Source of the DNA: a virus
Length of the DNA: 39,996 nucleotides
IMG/VR virus record: IMGVR_UViG_3300047469_000393
Coordinates: 1-39,996 of that record
Strand: one strand, 5' to 3'
Below the pieces are notes generated by a model, which was not told the DNA's origin, did not search any database, and saw only the letters and a program-made list of their open reading frames with translations. Numbering within the stretch: the stretch's first letter is position 1; each line of letters begins with the position of its first letter. This document shows, in pieces, positions 19,138-26,039 of this stretch. Both the position numbers and the translations under genes were made by a program.

Positions 19138-19332
19138 TCAACCCGGTAAATCCGGGGACTTCTTGGTGGCCACCGCTTCTGCGACATTCGCTGAGAAGTA
19201 AAGGCCGAGTACCCATGTGGTGTAGGTCACCCACTGGGCGGAATCAATTTGGTGGAAGACAAGGAGGGCGAGGGCGATGAGGTACGCACCTACAGCCATC
19301 TTCAACTTGCTTCGAATGAACCAGTCAGTCAT
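19138..19332 (-). CDS. second small membrane protein of the lysis cassette
   Basis: 64 residues, ATG at 19332 overlapping the endolysin stop, TGA stop, no TAG. Two membrane-like segments: KMAVGAYLIALALLVFHQI and WVTYTTWVLGLYFSANV. A holin or antiholin-type topology is likely but the family is not recognised. A GTG nine bases upstream is an alternative start. Confidence 0.6.
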   Translation of the reverse strand: MTDWFIRSKLKMAVGAYLIALALLVFHQIDSAQWVTYTTWVLGLYFSANVAEAVATKKSPDLPG

Positions 19333-19802
19333 GACATACACAGCCGGTACTCGGCATTGCGCCTGTTGACCAACCCCTGAATCTTATGGCCACCGGCATA
19401 AACCCACATAAGCAGGGCCTTGCAGGATCCGGCACGGTCACCCTCGTTCGCCTTGCGAGCCATCGTGGATCCGCAAAAGGCGGTCACTCCGATGTTGAAC
19501 GTGGTACTTGTGAATGCTGCGGCTTGGTTAACCGCCAGTTTTGGTGATGGAACGCATGACAGGACTCCCTCGGCTGCAATCTACAAGTCGCGCTTGAACC
19601 ACAAGTCGCACTGATACTGGCTGTAGACCCTGCCCAGAACCACCTCTGGCCCCGTATGTCCCGTGCAGGCCGTAGTAACCCCTACAACGTCCGAGTAGCC
19701 CTCGTAGACCGTGCCCTCCCATGGCTGGGTGAATGCTGCGGCTGCGGCGACTACGGCGGCAGTGAAGGCCGCGAGCGCTTTAGGGCTTAGGCGTAACGAC
19801 AC
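19329..19802 (-). CDS. endolysin, GH24 lysozyme (SAR-type start), one in-frame TAG
   Basis: 157 residues from GTG 19802 (inside the holin gene) to TGA. An N-terminal hydrophobic Ala-rich segment (residues 9-24) suggests a signal-anchor-release endolysin. The lysozyme triad follows exactly the E-x8-D-x5-T spacing: Glu29, Asp38, Thr44. TAG is codon 74 (19581-19583; FKRDL-Q-IAAEGV), in the middle of the domain. The C-terminal half has the family's AGGHKIQGLVNRRNAEYRLC end. It cleaves peptidoglycan. Truncation at codon 73 would give half a lysozyme, so release of progeny depends on UAG decoding. Confidence 0.9.
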
Positions 19803-19989
19803 TCTTGCGCTCCAAGAAGGGACGAACCCACTTCCGCCAGAGGAAATCTACGATCATCAGCCCTGAGTACACGCAAGCGAGAATGCTCGCCAGGGTTCCC
19901 CACTAAACGCCGGCTACCGTTGAGCCGACATACGCTACTGTTGGAGCCACTTTTGCTGCATCCACGACGTGATCTTGCCAAAGCATCAT
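19780..19989 (-). CDS. holin, one in-frame TAG
   Basis: 69 residues, ATG at 19989 with AGGAGG five bases upstream, TAA stop overlapping the endolysin start. It has an amphipathic start (VAPTVAYVGSTVAGV), then TAG at codon 29 (19903-19905), then a membrane segment WGTLASILACVYSGLMIVDFL and a basic tail (RKWVRPFLERK), the P21-like holin shape. Stopping at the TAG gives 28 residues with no membrane helix, so pore formation needs suppression. It is the first TAG-containing gene of the leftward transcript. Confidence 0.82.
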
Positions 19990-20001
19990 GGATGCCTCCT
20001 G

Positions 20002-20442
20002 TTAGTTGACGGCGAGGGTCCGCACCGGACCGCCCGTGTATACATCGAGCTTTGAAGCAATACGCACGGCGTCAGCGGCGGTAGATCCTGCCAGCATGGC
20101 GCCCATCGCGAATTCTTCGCCGGAACCGATGGCGTACGGCCCCTTAAACTTCATCGGTATCATCGACGTCGAGTCGATCCGGTAACTCAGCTTAGGTCCA
20201 ACAAGAAGCCCGTAGGCGGATGTCTCGTCGGTGTTATCGGCTTCCAGTGGCTCAAGCGAACCGGTCTCGATCTGGCCTAGCATTCGCATGACCAGGGAGA
20301 GCTTGCCTGCCCCACCGAAAACCCATCCACTGAATGGGCCACTCTCCACCCGATGGATCTTCACCACGTCGAATCGCTTGAACGCTGCCGTACTCTGGCT
20401 GTCTGCCGCCACGATCCCATCTTTCACTGCAATCGTGGTCAA
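20002..20442 (-). CDS. HslV-like Ntn-hydrolase peptidase
   Basis: 146 residues from TTG 20442 (GAGGA upstream) to TAA, no TAG. The opening MTTIAVKDGIVAADSQST is that of proteasome-type peptidases: after Met removal Thr2 would be the N-terminal nucleophile. Further family text is GWVFGGAGKLSLV and GPYAIGSGEEFAMGAM. No HslU-like ATPase is nearby. Phage copies are common just ahead of lysis genes but their role is not established. It lies immediately downstream of an AT-rich repeat region. Confidence 0.8.
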   Translation of the reverse strand: MTTIAVKDGIVAADSQSTAAFKRFDVVKIHRVESGPFSGWVFGGAGKLSLVMRMLGQIETGSLEPLEADNTDETSAYGLLVGPKLSYRIDSTSMIPMKFKGPYAIGSGEEFAMGAMLAGSTAADAVRIASKLDVYTGGPVRTLAVN

Positions 20443-20465
20443 GCGGGCGATCCTCGGTAAATAAC

Positions 20466-20518
20466 CTTTAATAACGACCCGGCTTATTAAAGCCTAGGGC
20501 CAGATTCTTTAATAACGA
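20466..20518. repeat. AT-rich triple repeat, candidate late regulatory site
   Basis: Three copies of a 10-12 base element: CTTTAATAACGA at 20466-20477 and at 20507-20518, with an inverted copy CTTATTAAAG at 20483-20492 between them. The stretch is strikingly AT-rich inside a GC-rich genome and lies in a 126-base gap between the phosphoesterase and HslV-like genes. It is directly upstream of the region where TAG-recoded genes begin. A binding site for a late regulator or a late promoter is an inference. Confidence 0.6.
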
Positions 20519-20568
20519 TGTGCGCTTCGTGGTACGTAAAGCCGGGTATGGCATCAGGTAGCGGACAT

Positions 20569-21393
20569 TTAGGCCACGCGTGCCAGTGAGAACCGGCTCT
20601 CTGCATTCTTGTACTGTCGCTTCAGATACGAGGCCAACGACCGGTTCTCGTACTTTCGGCACAGGTAGTCCAGCGTAAGGGGCATTTCGCAGAACGTTCC
20701 GTCGCGTACCTCGTTCAGCACCACGATTCCTCGCCAGTGCGAGTTAGCCATGCCCTTGTACGGCTCGTCATGGAGGTAGCAGCTACCAGCGACGATACCG
20801 TGGCGCATCTGGCCTGTGGCGTACTGTACCGAGCCCTGCTGAAGGCCCTGGACGTGACCTTGGACGAACGTCGTGCCTATCTTGGACAGCCGATTGCTGA
20901 TCGTCCCGCTGATCGGCTTGCCCGTATTCGGATTGGAAAAGTAGTGTGCGTAGGTCACGCCATCAATCACCACTGCGCCCGGTGAGCCGTGAACGTAGTC
21001 GATGACTTCCCATCCCAACTTTCGATCCACGAACTGATGCGACCCAACGGCACCGGCCCACTTCGGGCTGGCCGAGATAGCGCGCTCAAGTCGCCATTCA
21101 TGATTGCCACGAAGGATGACTTTCCGCCCCTTGAAGCCACTCATGGCGTCGTGGAGGCGGATAAGAGCCTCATTACCGGCGTCAAGGTCATCCTGATAAC
21201 GCAAGCCCTCAAGGTCGAGTGATCCTGGCGAACTCCACGAGGACAGGCTTTCGAAGTCCCAATGGTCGCCTAGGTGGACAACCACATCCGGCTTGTAGTC
21301 CTGAATCGCACGACCAACCCACTCAAGGTGATCGGTCGGCGCTCCCGGCTTGATCTGCGTGTCGGGTAAAATCAAATGGCGACGCGGTTTCAT
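20569..21393 (-). CDS. calcineurin-like metallophosphoesterase
   Basis: 274 residues, ATG 21393 inside the previous stop, TAA stop. Metallophosphoesterase motifs are in order: LPDTQI (D-x-H variant, Asp-x-Gln), VVVHLGDHWDF (GDxxD type), LRGNHEWR (GNHE) and a C-terminal THGHxxG-like FVQGHVQGL. It would hydrolyse a phosphoester, possibly a nucleotide or RNA end. Phage copies of this type are frequent in nin-like regions. The first motif with Gln instead of His may alter the metal site. Confidence 0.82.
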   Translation of the reverse strand: MKPRRHLILPDTQIKPGAPTDHLEWVGRAIQDYKPDVVVHLGDHWDFESLSSWSSPGSLDLEGLRYQDDLDAGNEALIRLHDAMSGFKGRKVILRGNHEWRLERAISASPKWAGAVGSHQFVDRKLGWEVIDYVHGSPGAVVIDGVTYAHYFSNPNTGKPISGTISNRLSKIGTTFVQGHVQGLQQGSVQYATGQMRHGIVAGSCYLHDEPYKGMANSHWRGIVVLNEVRDGTFCEMPLTLDYLCRKYENRSLASYLKRQYKNAESRFSLARVA

Positions 21394-21773
21394 CAATCAC
21401 CATCCGGGTCAGCCAAAGGGAAAGCGTAATCTTCATCCCGCCAGTTGCGGGCGTTTCGTGGAACAGGTGCACCCGCCTCTCGCATCAGTTCTTCTTGAAG
21501 CTGGGCCAGTGCGCGCCATGCGACCTTTGCGCTGTGCCTCTGGCCGTCACTGTCGAGCGTGCCGGCGTCGAGCTGGTGCCTGAGAATCTTGTTCGCATGA
21601 TCCGTTGACTTGTCCATAGCCCAGTGCATCGGCTGACCGGCGTTGTGCTGCTCGTTGCCCACCTTGCTAACCCTGGCTACCTCAGCAAGCGCAGCCGGGA
21701 AGTAGTACAGGAGGCCATCAGCCATCGGGTAATCGTTTCGCTCACTGGCGCCTGCCGGTAGGTTGCCGCTCAT
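21393..21773 (-). CDS. dATP/dGTP diphosphohydrolase N-terminal-like protein (DUF5664)
   Basis: 126 residues, TGA stop. Family landmarks are DGLLYYFPAALAEVARVSKVG followed by EQHNAGQPMHWAM and HANKILRHQLD, with conserved Glu and His residues of an all-alpha nucleotide-handling fold. Relatives act on deoxynucleotides and some occur in phages with modified bases, but no companion enzyme of such a pathway (PurZ or DatZ) is seen here. Assignment is by recalled pattern. Confidence 0.7.
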   Translation of the reverse strand: MSGNLPAGASERNDYPMADGLLYYFPAALAEVARVSKVGNEQHNAGQPMHWAMDKSTDHANKILRHQLDAGTLDSDGQRHSAKVAWRALAQLQEELMREAGAPVPRNARNWRDEDYAFPLADPDGD

Positions 21774-22006
21774 GCGGATGCCTCCGTGGTGCCGAATTTC
21801 AGGCCGTTGAAGTACCGGCGAAGGATGTACTGACGAACGAGCGAGATAACCGTGAAGACCAGGCCAATACCGAACGCCTTAGCTGCCGTGATTCCCGAGA
21901 ACCCGAACATGGGCAGGAAAATCATGTTGGCCGACCAGTTGATAGCAAACCCAACGAAAATGTTGGCTACCGCCTCAACGAAGGAACCGAACCGTGTCTG
22001 TGCCAT
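21770..22006 (-). CDS. small membrane protein (DUF7220-like)
   Basis: 78 residues, ATG at 22006 preceded by GGGGGCTGAT, TGA stop overlapping the next gene. Reads AQTRFGSFVEAVANIFVGFA and INWSANMIFLPMFGFSG, two membrane segments, then a basic tail (VRQYILRRYFNG). This form is common in phage genomes, with unknown function. Upstream bases can be read in the same frame but are not protein-like. Confidence 0.72.
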   Translation of the reverse strand: MAQTRFGSFVEAVANIFVGFAINWSANMIFLPMFGFSGITAAKAFGIGLVFTVISLVRQYILRRYFNGLKFGTTEASA

Positions 22007-22192
22007 ATCAGCCCCCGAAGGCTTGGAATTAGGGTGCCGGTGCGATGAATCGGGCATCGCGGGCTGTACGCCACAACCGGCAAAAAATGTTACTTGAGTG
22101 TGCGTTCCGGCCCGAAACCGGTGGAATAACGCCACTTGTGTAAGTCGGGATTTGCACCCGAAGCCACCGACCGAGACCGGATGGGCTGAAAC

Positions 22193-22271
22193 TGGAGCGG
22201 GCCAGGAGAATCGAACTCCGCGTTCTGCGGCTTGGAAGGCCGTTGCGCGCCCTTTACGCTTGTTAACCCGC
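22193..22271 (-). tRNA. tRNA-Gly(UCC), unusual D arm
   Basis: 79 bases with encoded CCA. Acceptor GCGGGTT/GGCCCGC pairs fully with G-U at two positions. The anticodon stem is ACGGC/GCCGC (one A-C mismatch) with loop CTTCCAA, anticodon TCC (22234-22236). The T arm is CGGAG-TTCGATT-CTCCT (four pairs). The D arm is 21 bases, lacks a clear GG and has no U8, so it may be degenerate or poorly modelled. Phage tRNA-Gly(UCC) reads GGA/GGG, but need is unclear. Activity is less sure than for the suppressor tRNA. Confidence 0.68.
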
Positions 22272-22537
22272 AATCTTGATACTCCGCTCAAGAATCAGCC
22301 GTTTCGCTGGGATCTTGAGGTATATGTCAGGTCACGGTTACCGAATCCGTGTCGTCCCGCCAGACGAGGCCCCTGCCTTGCGCAGGTAATCCCGGCCTCT
22401 TTCTGGCTGTGCGGCGACTACCGTTCGATGAACGGGCCCGCAGAGGCTTAGCCGGGAATCTCAGGCGTGTAATCCGCCCTCGTCTCGATCTTGAGGCCAG
22501 TTTTGACCTCTGCGGATAATTGGGGCCGTATTTATTT
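22272..22537 (-). other. gene-free stretch downstream of the Q-position gene
   Basis: 266 bases between a TAG/TAA double stop and tRNA-Gly. No convincing gene on either strand; short fragments such as VKTGLKIETRADYTPEIPG are open in the same frame as the upstream gene after its stops, but lack a good start. A hairpin CCGTTCATCGAACGG lies near 22,430. In lambda the equivalent place holds the late promoter and Q-utilisation site, so a late promoter here is possible, but I cannot mark a -10/-35 pair with confidence. Confidence 0.4.
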
Positions 22538-23062
22538 CTAAGCGGCCAGGTTCTCGGCAAACAGAACCTCGATGTACTGCCAGCGGAGTGCGCCGCAATA
22601 CCGGACATAGCCCCAGAACATCGACTGGGCCAGATCAAGGCGGAACTTCTGGTACGTCTCGCGGTCGACGCCAAGTCGGGACGACACCGAATAGGCGGGT
22701 TCCTCAAACACCGCATCCGGGTTATCGAACACTGCCGGATCCCCGTACTTAATCAGGCACTCCACGGCATCCACGCCTGCCTGTGATATCCAGTCGTTTC
22801 CACGAGCCCTGGGAGCCACCACCGTCCGGCCGTTGCCCTTCCGTGACCGCGAGTACTGCCTAGCCATCCCAATGGCCCACGATGCGATCTGGCGGTCATA
22901 CATCTGGTCATCCCGCTCGATGCGGCTGTACAGGAACCACCCGGGGTAATGGGCATCAAACAACTTCGCCGTCCGGTTCGCCGCATCGATACACGCATCG
23001 GACAGTTCCGGCATGGCAAATGCCTCGTCCGTGTCGCGGCCTAGGATGTCGTGGGTGGTCAT
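22538..23062 (-). CDS. hypothetical at the Q antiterminator position, TAG stop then TAA
   Basis: 174 residues ending in TAG followed by AAA and TAA. Suppression would therefore add only two residues. The middle is helical with Arg/Lys (SRSRKGNGRTVVAPRARG), and the end has an HTH-like segment (SRLGVDRETYQKFRLD). The slot, last regulatory-type gene before late functions, matches lambda Q. A Q-like antiterminator is a guess from position and the HTH; no zinc-binding or Q signature is clear. Confidence 0.5.
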   Translation of the reverse strand: MTTHDILGRDTDEAFAMPELSDACIDAANRTAKLFDAHYPGWFLYSRIERDDQMYDRQIASWAIGMARQYSRSRKGNGRTVVAPRARGNDWISQAGVDAVECLIKYGDPAVFDNPDAVFEEPAYSVSSRLGVDRETYQKFRLDLAQSMFWGYVRYCGALRWQYIEVLFAENLAA

Positions 23063-23445
23063 GCCGCTTCCTTGAGCTTCGTGTAGTCGTTAAGGACCTG
23101 AAGCTGCTCAGTCGCCCATTGCGGGCTAATATCGAGCAACTCAAGGATGTTCACCTTTCTACCTTGCGGCGTTCTGATGAATCCTGTTGAGGAAGTACGT
23201 GAGCGATCCTGCTTTGCAAGGTCATATCCCCGGTAGCCAGCGACACCGAATGCATCCAGCACGGCCCGCTCATATATAGCCCATAGGAATGCCTGCTCGG
23301 GCTTTTCCCACTCCATCACCAAGCATCGGGATGGTTGATTGCCGTGAGTACCCTCCCGATGACGAATTGCACGCCGCTGGTATCGAGATCCGCCAGCAAT
23401 TCGATACAGGCACACCTCAACAGACTTTCTGAGTTCGAAGTTCAT
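23059..23445 (-). CDS. hypothetical
   Basis: 128 residues, ATG coupled to the preceding TAA (TAATG), TGA stop. The basic start (RKSVEVCLYRIAGGSRYQRR) is followed by a better-folded part, EWEKPEQAFLWAIYERAVLD and VNILELLDISPQWATEQL. An internal Met at residue 44 could be the real start. No family recognised. Confidence 0.55.
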   Translation of the reverse strand: MNFELRKSVEVCLYRIAGGSRYQRRAIRHREGTHGNQPSRCLVMEWEKPEQAFLWAIYERAVLDAFGVAGYRGYDLAKQDRSRTSSTGFIRTPQGRKVNILELLDISPQWATEQLQVLNDYTKLKEAA

Positions 23446-23774
23446 TAGGAAACGTCCACGACGCGCTGGTTATACACACGGCGATTGCCGACCTTTTTGC
23501 TGCTCCAGCCATGCACTTCCAGGCGTACGCCTGCCTTGCGAATGTCCGGGGTGTACTCGTTCTCTGCGATCTTCTTAACGCGGGCCGAGACGTTGCTGGC
23601 AGAGGTGGTCTGGACGAACAGGACTTCGTTTTCACGTAGAGCGATCAAGTCCCACGCCGCAAACATATCGACCCGCTTACGGGAAAAGCTCGACCAGTAT
23701 TCGACTATCCAGCAGATGTAACCTTGCGCCCTAAGTGCCGCTAAGCTGTTTTGGGTTGGCGAGTTTCCAGCCAT
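23445..23774 (-). CDS. nuclease-like conserved phage protein
   Basis: 109 residues, TAA stop. The core reads FAAWDLIALRENEVLFVQTT and then NVSARVKKIAENEYTPDIRKAG, ending with a strand LEVHGW. This is the pattern of a small PD-(D/E)xK-like protein (Asp, then Glu-x-x-x-x-Gln with Gln in place of Lys). It is often seen in nin-like regions. Catalysis is unproven. Confidence 0.58.
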   Translation of the reverse strand: MAGNSPTQNSLAALRAQGYICWIVEYWSSFSRKRVDMFAAWDLIALRENEVLFVQTTSASNVSARVKKIAENEYTPDIRKAGVRLEVHGWSSKKVGNRRVYNQRVVDVS

Positions 23775-24247
23775 TAGTGGGATGCCTCATTAGTCCGCGC
23801 AAATTCACCGAAGTAACGAATGGCCGCGTCGTCATAGGCCCTGGCCGCATCATCCACATCCTCAAAGAGGCCAAGATGGATGTTCTGGAAGTTAACCGTT
23901 ATCCGCGCGCTCCACTTGCCCGTCTTCTTGTGCTTAGTTACGCCTTTAGCGCCAGAGATATTTGACTTCACCTTCTGGTTAGCGCAGTTCTGCTGCTTTG
24001 TGCATTTGCGAAGATTGCTACGGCGGTTGTCCAGCATGTCACCGTTGATGTGGTCAACTATCTCGCCCTTAGCCGCATCCATGATTGTTCGGTGGAGGTA
24101 GATGCTCTTTCGCGTACAAGGGTCACGCCGAACCGCATACAGTGAATTTCCGCATCCACTAACACACCATTTTTTTTCAAGGATGTGCTCGCCAACGTCG
24201 TCATCGACAATTGTGCACTTGCCCTTGCTCAGGTTTAGGGTAGTCAT
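23774..24247 (-). CDS. HNH endonuclease with AP2 domain
   Basis: 157 residues, TAA stop, no TAG. HNH core: SIYLHRTIMDAAKGEIVDHI, NGDMLDNRRSNLR and TKQQNCANQ, with the DHxNG motif. A C-terminal AP2-type domain (GAKGVTKHKKTGKWSARI, HLGLFEDVDDAARAYD) would bind DNA. It is typical of free-standing homing endonucleases. Unlike the two nuclease genes of the late region it has no in-frame TAG, as expected for its early/middle location. Confidence 0.87.
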   Translation of the reverse strand: MTTLNLSKGKCTIVDDDVGEHILEKKWCVSGCGNSLYAVRRDPCTRKSIYLHRTIMDAAKGEIVDHINGDMLDNRRSNLRKCTKQQNCANQKVKSNISGAKGVTKHKKTGKWSARITVNFQNIHLGLFEDVDDAARAYDDAAIRYFGEFARTNEASH

Positions 24248-24561
24248 ACCGTCTCCCGAAGATGCTCAGGTATCCACAGGCAGTTTTCCCACTCAACTTT
24301 TTCGTTCGCGTCGGTAGCGGGTTCAAGCTGATCCTCGCGGGGTCCGAATACGAAAGCCATGTAGCCGTTAATGACTGAGGGCGTCGGTGCCTCGGCCTTG
24401 CCCCAACAGTCAGGCGCTACGATCCAGCACCAAGCGCCAGGGGTAGGATGGCTGTCTGGATACGCGCTTGGCTCAATGATCGTCCCAACTTCGCCTGCAA
24501 GCTCGGGCCATCCTTCGGACCACTTGATCCGGACACGCTGCCCCTTGTGGAAGGTAGCCAT
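24244..24561 (-). CDS. conserved hypothetical
   Basis: 105 residues, ATG 24561, TGA overlapping the HNH start. Reads FHKGQRVRIKWSEGWPELAG and GTIIEPSAYPDS, the KOW/SH3-like beta opening often seen in phage proteins, followed by WCWIVAPDCWGK and a Trp-rich end. Function unknown. Confidence 0.62.
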   Translation of the reverse strand: MATFHKGQRVRIKWSEGWPELAGEVGTIIEPSAYPDSHPTPGAWCWIVAPDCWGKAEAPTPSVINGYMAFVFGPREDQLEPATDANEKVEWENCLWIPEHLRETV

Positions 24562-24563
24562 GG

Positions 24564-24818
24564 TCAGTGCCTCGTCACGGTGGCTGAGGCCCATCCCTGG
24601 CATTTCGTCCCGATCAATCGGCCATAAGCCTGCCGGGAATCCTCAAGCTGGACCTGTGTTCGCCCAAGCTCGGCCTCGTAGTCAATGCGATCATCCCGCT
24701 CGTTCTCGTAAAGTTCCTGATAGTTCTCGCAGCGCTCTTTCCAGTAGCGATACTTGAAGTCAGAACGAACCCATGCACCTGCCCCGATGAGGGCGACAAT
24801 CAAAACTAGAATCACCAT
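24564..24818 (-). CDS. Rz-like or membrane-anchored coiled-coil protein
   Basis: 84 residues from ATG 24818, TGA stop. A membrane segment at the N-terminus (VILVLIVALIGAGAW) is followed by a charged coiled coil (ERDDRIDYEAELGRTQVQLE). The shape matches a small i-spanin-like or scaffold membrane protein, but it lies in the nin-like region, far from the lysis genes. Function unknown. Confidence 0.55.
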   Translation of the reverse strand: MVILVLIVALIGAGAWVRSDFKYRYWKERCENYQELYENERDDRIDYEAELGRTQVQLEDSRQAYGRLIGTKCQGWASATVTRH

Positions 24819-25102
24819 TTCAGTACCCTCTCGTTGGCAAGTAGAGCGATCGTTCGTAGGACGCCCTCGTAGAACCACCGACGTACGTCCTCGGTGGCAA
24901 GAAGTTGTGTTCGGCGGTCGCATTCCGCGTGGCAGTCGCTGCATCCGTATGCGCCAAGAATGTCCGGAGCCTTCTGCCCTGCCCCAGTTATCCCGGCGAG
25001 GCGTACGTGGCAGAGCACGACCGTCTCCGGGTTGTGGTTACACACCGTAGGCAAACGGATTAGGCACTCCCGGCCTCTGGCAGCTTTGCGAAGGTCGGTC
25101 AT
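24812..25102 (-). CDS. DUF1364-type nuclease-domain protein
   Basis: 96 residues, ATG 25102, TGA stop. Conserved DUF1364 text: ARGRECLIRLPTVCNHNPET, CHVRLAGITGAGQKAPDI and YGCSDCHAECDRR, with paired Cys and His giving a zinc-binding HNH-like fold. Lambdoid phages carry this gene among the nin genes. Usual length is about 95-100. Confidence 0.85.
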   Translation of the reverse strand: MTDLRKAARGRECLIRLPTVCNHNPETVVLCHVRLAGITGAGQKAPDILGAYGCSDCHAECDRRTQLLATEDVRRWFYEGVLRTIALLANERVLKW

Positions 25103-25103
25103 A

Positions 25104-25196
25104 TCAGTCACGCACCAGTTCGTTGAGGCAGAAGAAAGCACAGGCCCATCCGTACTGACCGACAAGAACCAGAACAATGGCAATCCACTTAAGCAT
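25104..25196 (-). CDS. 30-residue membrane peptide
   Basis: ATG at 25196 (GAGGTGACGTG upstream) overlaps the preceding stop; TGA at 25104 overlaps the next start. It is a single membrane helix: KWIAIVLVLVGQYGWACAF. The tight coupling on both sides supports expression. Function unknown. Confidence 0.5.
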   Translation of the reverse strand: MLKWIAIVLVLVGQYGWACAFFCLNELVRD

Positions 25197-25594
25197 CACG
25201 TCACCTCGTTGGGATCGCAGACGTAGATCCCGATCTCGGCCATGCGGCGCTGGATCTCGGCTACGTAGTTGAGAAATTCGACCTTGCTCATGCGGGAACT
25301 ACGGCGGACCGGACGCAGGCGCTTACGTCCGAAGCCTTCGACCGTCTCCCATCCGTAGATTTCGCCGAGGAAATATTCGTGCAGGTCTTCGGCGTTCCAT
25401 CCGTCGAGCTGACCGCTTGCCAGAATGTCGGGGTATGCACTTCCCCAGAGAAACCGGTTCTGTGCGCTACTACGTGTGTCGGCATATTCCTTCACCTCGA
25501 CCTTGACCCGCTTGCCTGGCAACGCTGCCCTTAGCACGGCGGCGAGACGACTGATATCGGACTCCCTATCCGTGGCGGGCAGCGTCAAGATCAT
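25196..25594 (-). CDS. NinB-like recombination protein
   Basis: 132 residues, TGA stop. The signature pair SSAQNRFLWGSAYPDI and DLHEYFLGEIYGWETVE, then RPVRRSSRMSKVEFLNYVAE, matches the NinB-like phage family (about 140 residues in lambda). NinB (Orf) assists recombination mediator activity on ssDNA. It fits its partners ERF and SSB on the other operon. Confidence 0.65.
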   Translation of the reverse strand: MILTLPATDRESDISRLAAVLRAALPGKRVKVEVKEYADTRSSAQNRFLWGSAYPDILASGQLDGWNAEDLHEYFLGEIYGWETVEGFGRKRLRPVRRSSRMSKVEFLNYVAEIQRRMAEIGIYVCDPNEVT

Positions 25595-25776
25595 TTCGAA
25601 ACCGTGTACACGAGTGTGTTGATCCGAACGATCCGTTCACCGTGCTCGTGGCTGGCGAATTCCCGGGCCCACTCGCGAGTGTTGGCGTAGGTCAGAACCT
25701 TTCCCTTCTCGTCGATAACGCCCCAAGTGGGGTAGTCCTGCGCGTTTACGGTCGTTCCGGTACGGAGGTTTTTCAT
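25591..25776 (-). CDS. small hypothetical
   Basis: 61 residues, ATG to TGA overlapping NinB's start (ATGA). Reads VNAQDYPTWGVIDEKGKVLT and ERIVRINTLVYTVSK. Mixed strands and helix, coupled to both neighbours. No family recognised. Confidence 0.55.
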   Translation of the reverse strand: MKNLRTGTTVNAQDYPTWGVIDEKGKVLTYANTREWAREFASHEHGERIVRINTLVYTVSK

Positions 25777-26039
25777 CGTTTCTTCCTCATGCGTGATTTG
25801 ATGAATTCGAAGGAGTCGTGCATCTGAACTAGTCGGTCGCCGTCCAGGCTGTTGGATTTGTCCGGTCGCTTCCCGATGGATCGTCCGTTTTCTTCTGCGT
25901 AGATCAGCTTTGGATCGAACTCCGCGAACTGGTCCATTAGCTCGGCGGCGTAGGGGAAGGCTTTCCGGTTTTCCTCAGCCTTCCGCTCGCGGGCGGTGAT
26001 GCTGTTCCGGATGAGGTCCTGAACGTCATCGGTTGTCAT
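25773..26039 (-). CDS. small hypothetical
   Basis: 88 residues from ATG 26039 (inside the end of dnaB) to TGA. Highly charged, helical: RNSITARERKAEENRKAFP, ending HDSFEFIKSRMRKKR. Possibly a helicase partner by location, but nothing in the sequence shows it. Confidence 0.52.
   Translation of the reverse strand: MTTDDVQDLIRNSITARERKAEENRKAFPYAAELMDQFAEFDPKLIYAEENGRSIGKRPDKSNSLDGDRLVQMHDSFEFIKSRMRKKR

Noticed and set aside
39-19989. Sequencing errors or pseudogenes as the cause of the broken late genes
   Set aside because: All 30 interruptions are exact TAG codons, with no frameshifts and no TAA/TGA. Random decay or errors would give all three stops and indels.
39-19989. Pyrrolysine coding for TAG
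   Set aside because: The tRNA is a normal bacterial cloverleaf with Gln-type features, not tRNA-Pyl. No pylS-like synthetase is present, and the sites are spread over all late genes.
22146-22162. Second tRNA next to tRNA-Gly
   Set aside because: A T-arm-like piece is seen (GGG-TGCAAAT-CCC), but no acceptor partner, D arm or CCA can be found at the right distance.
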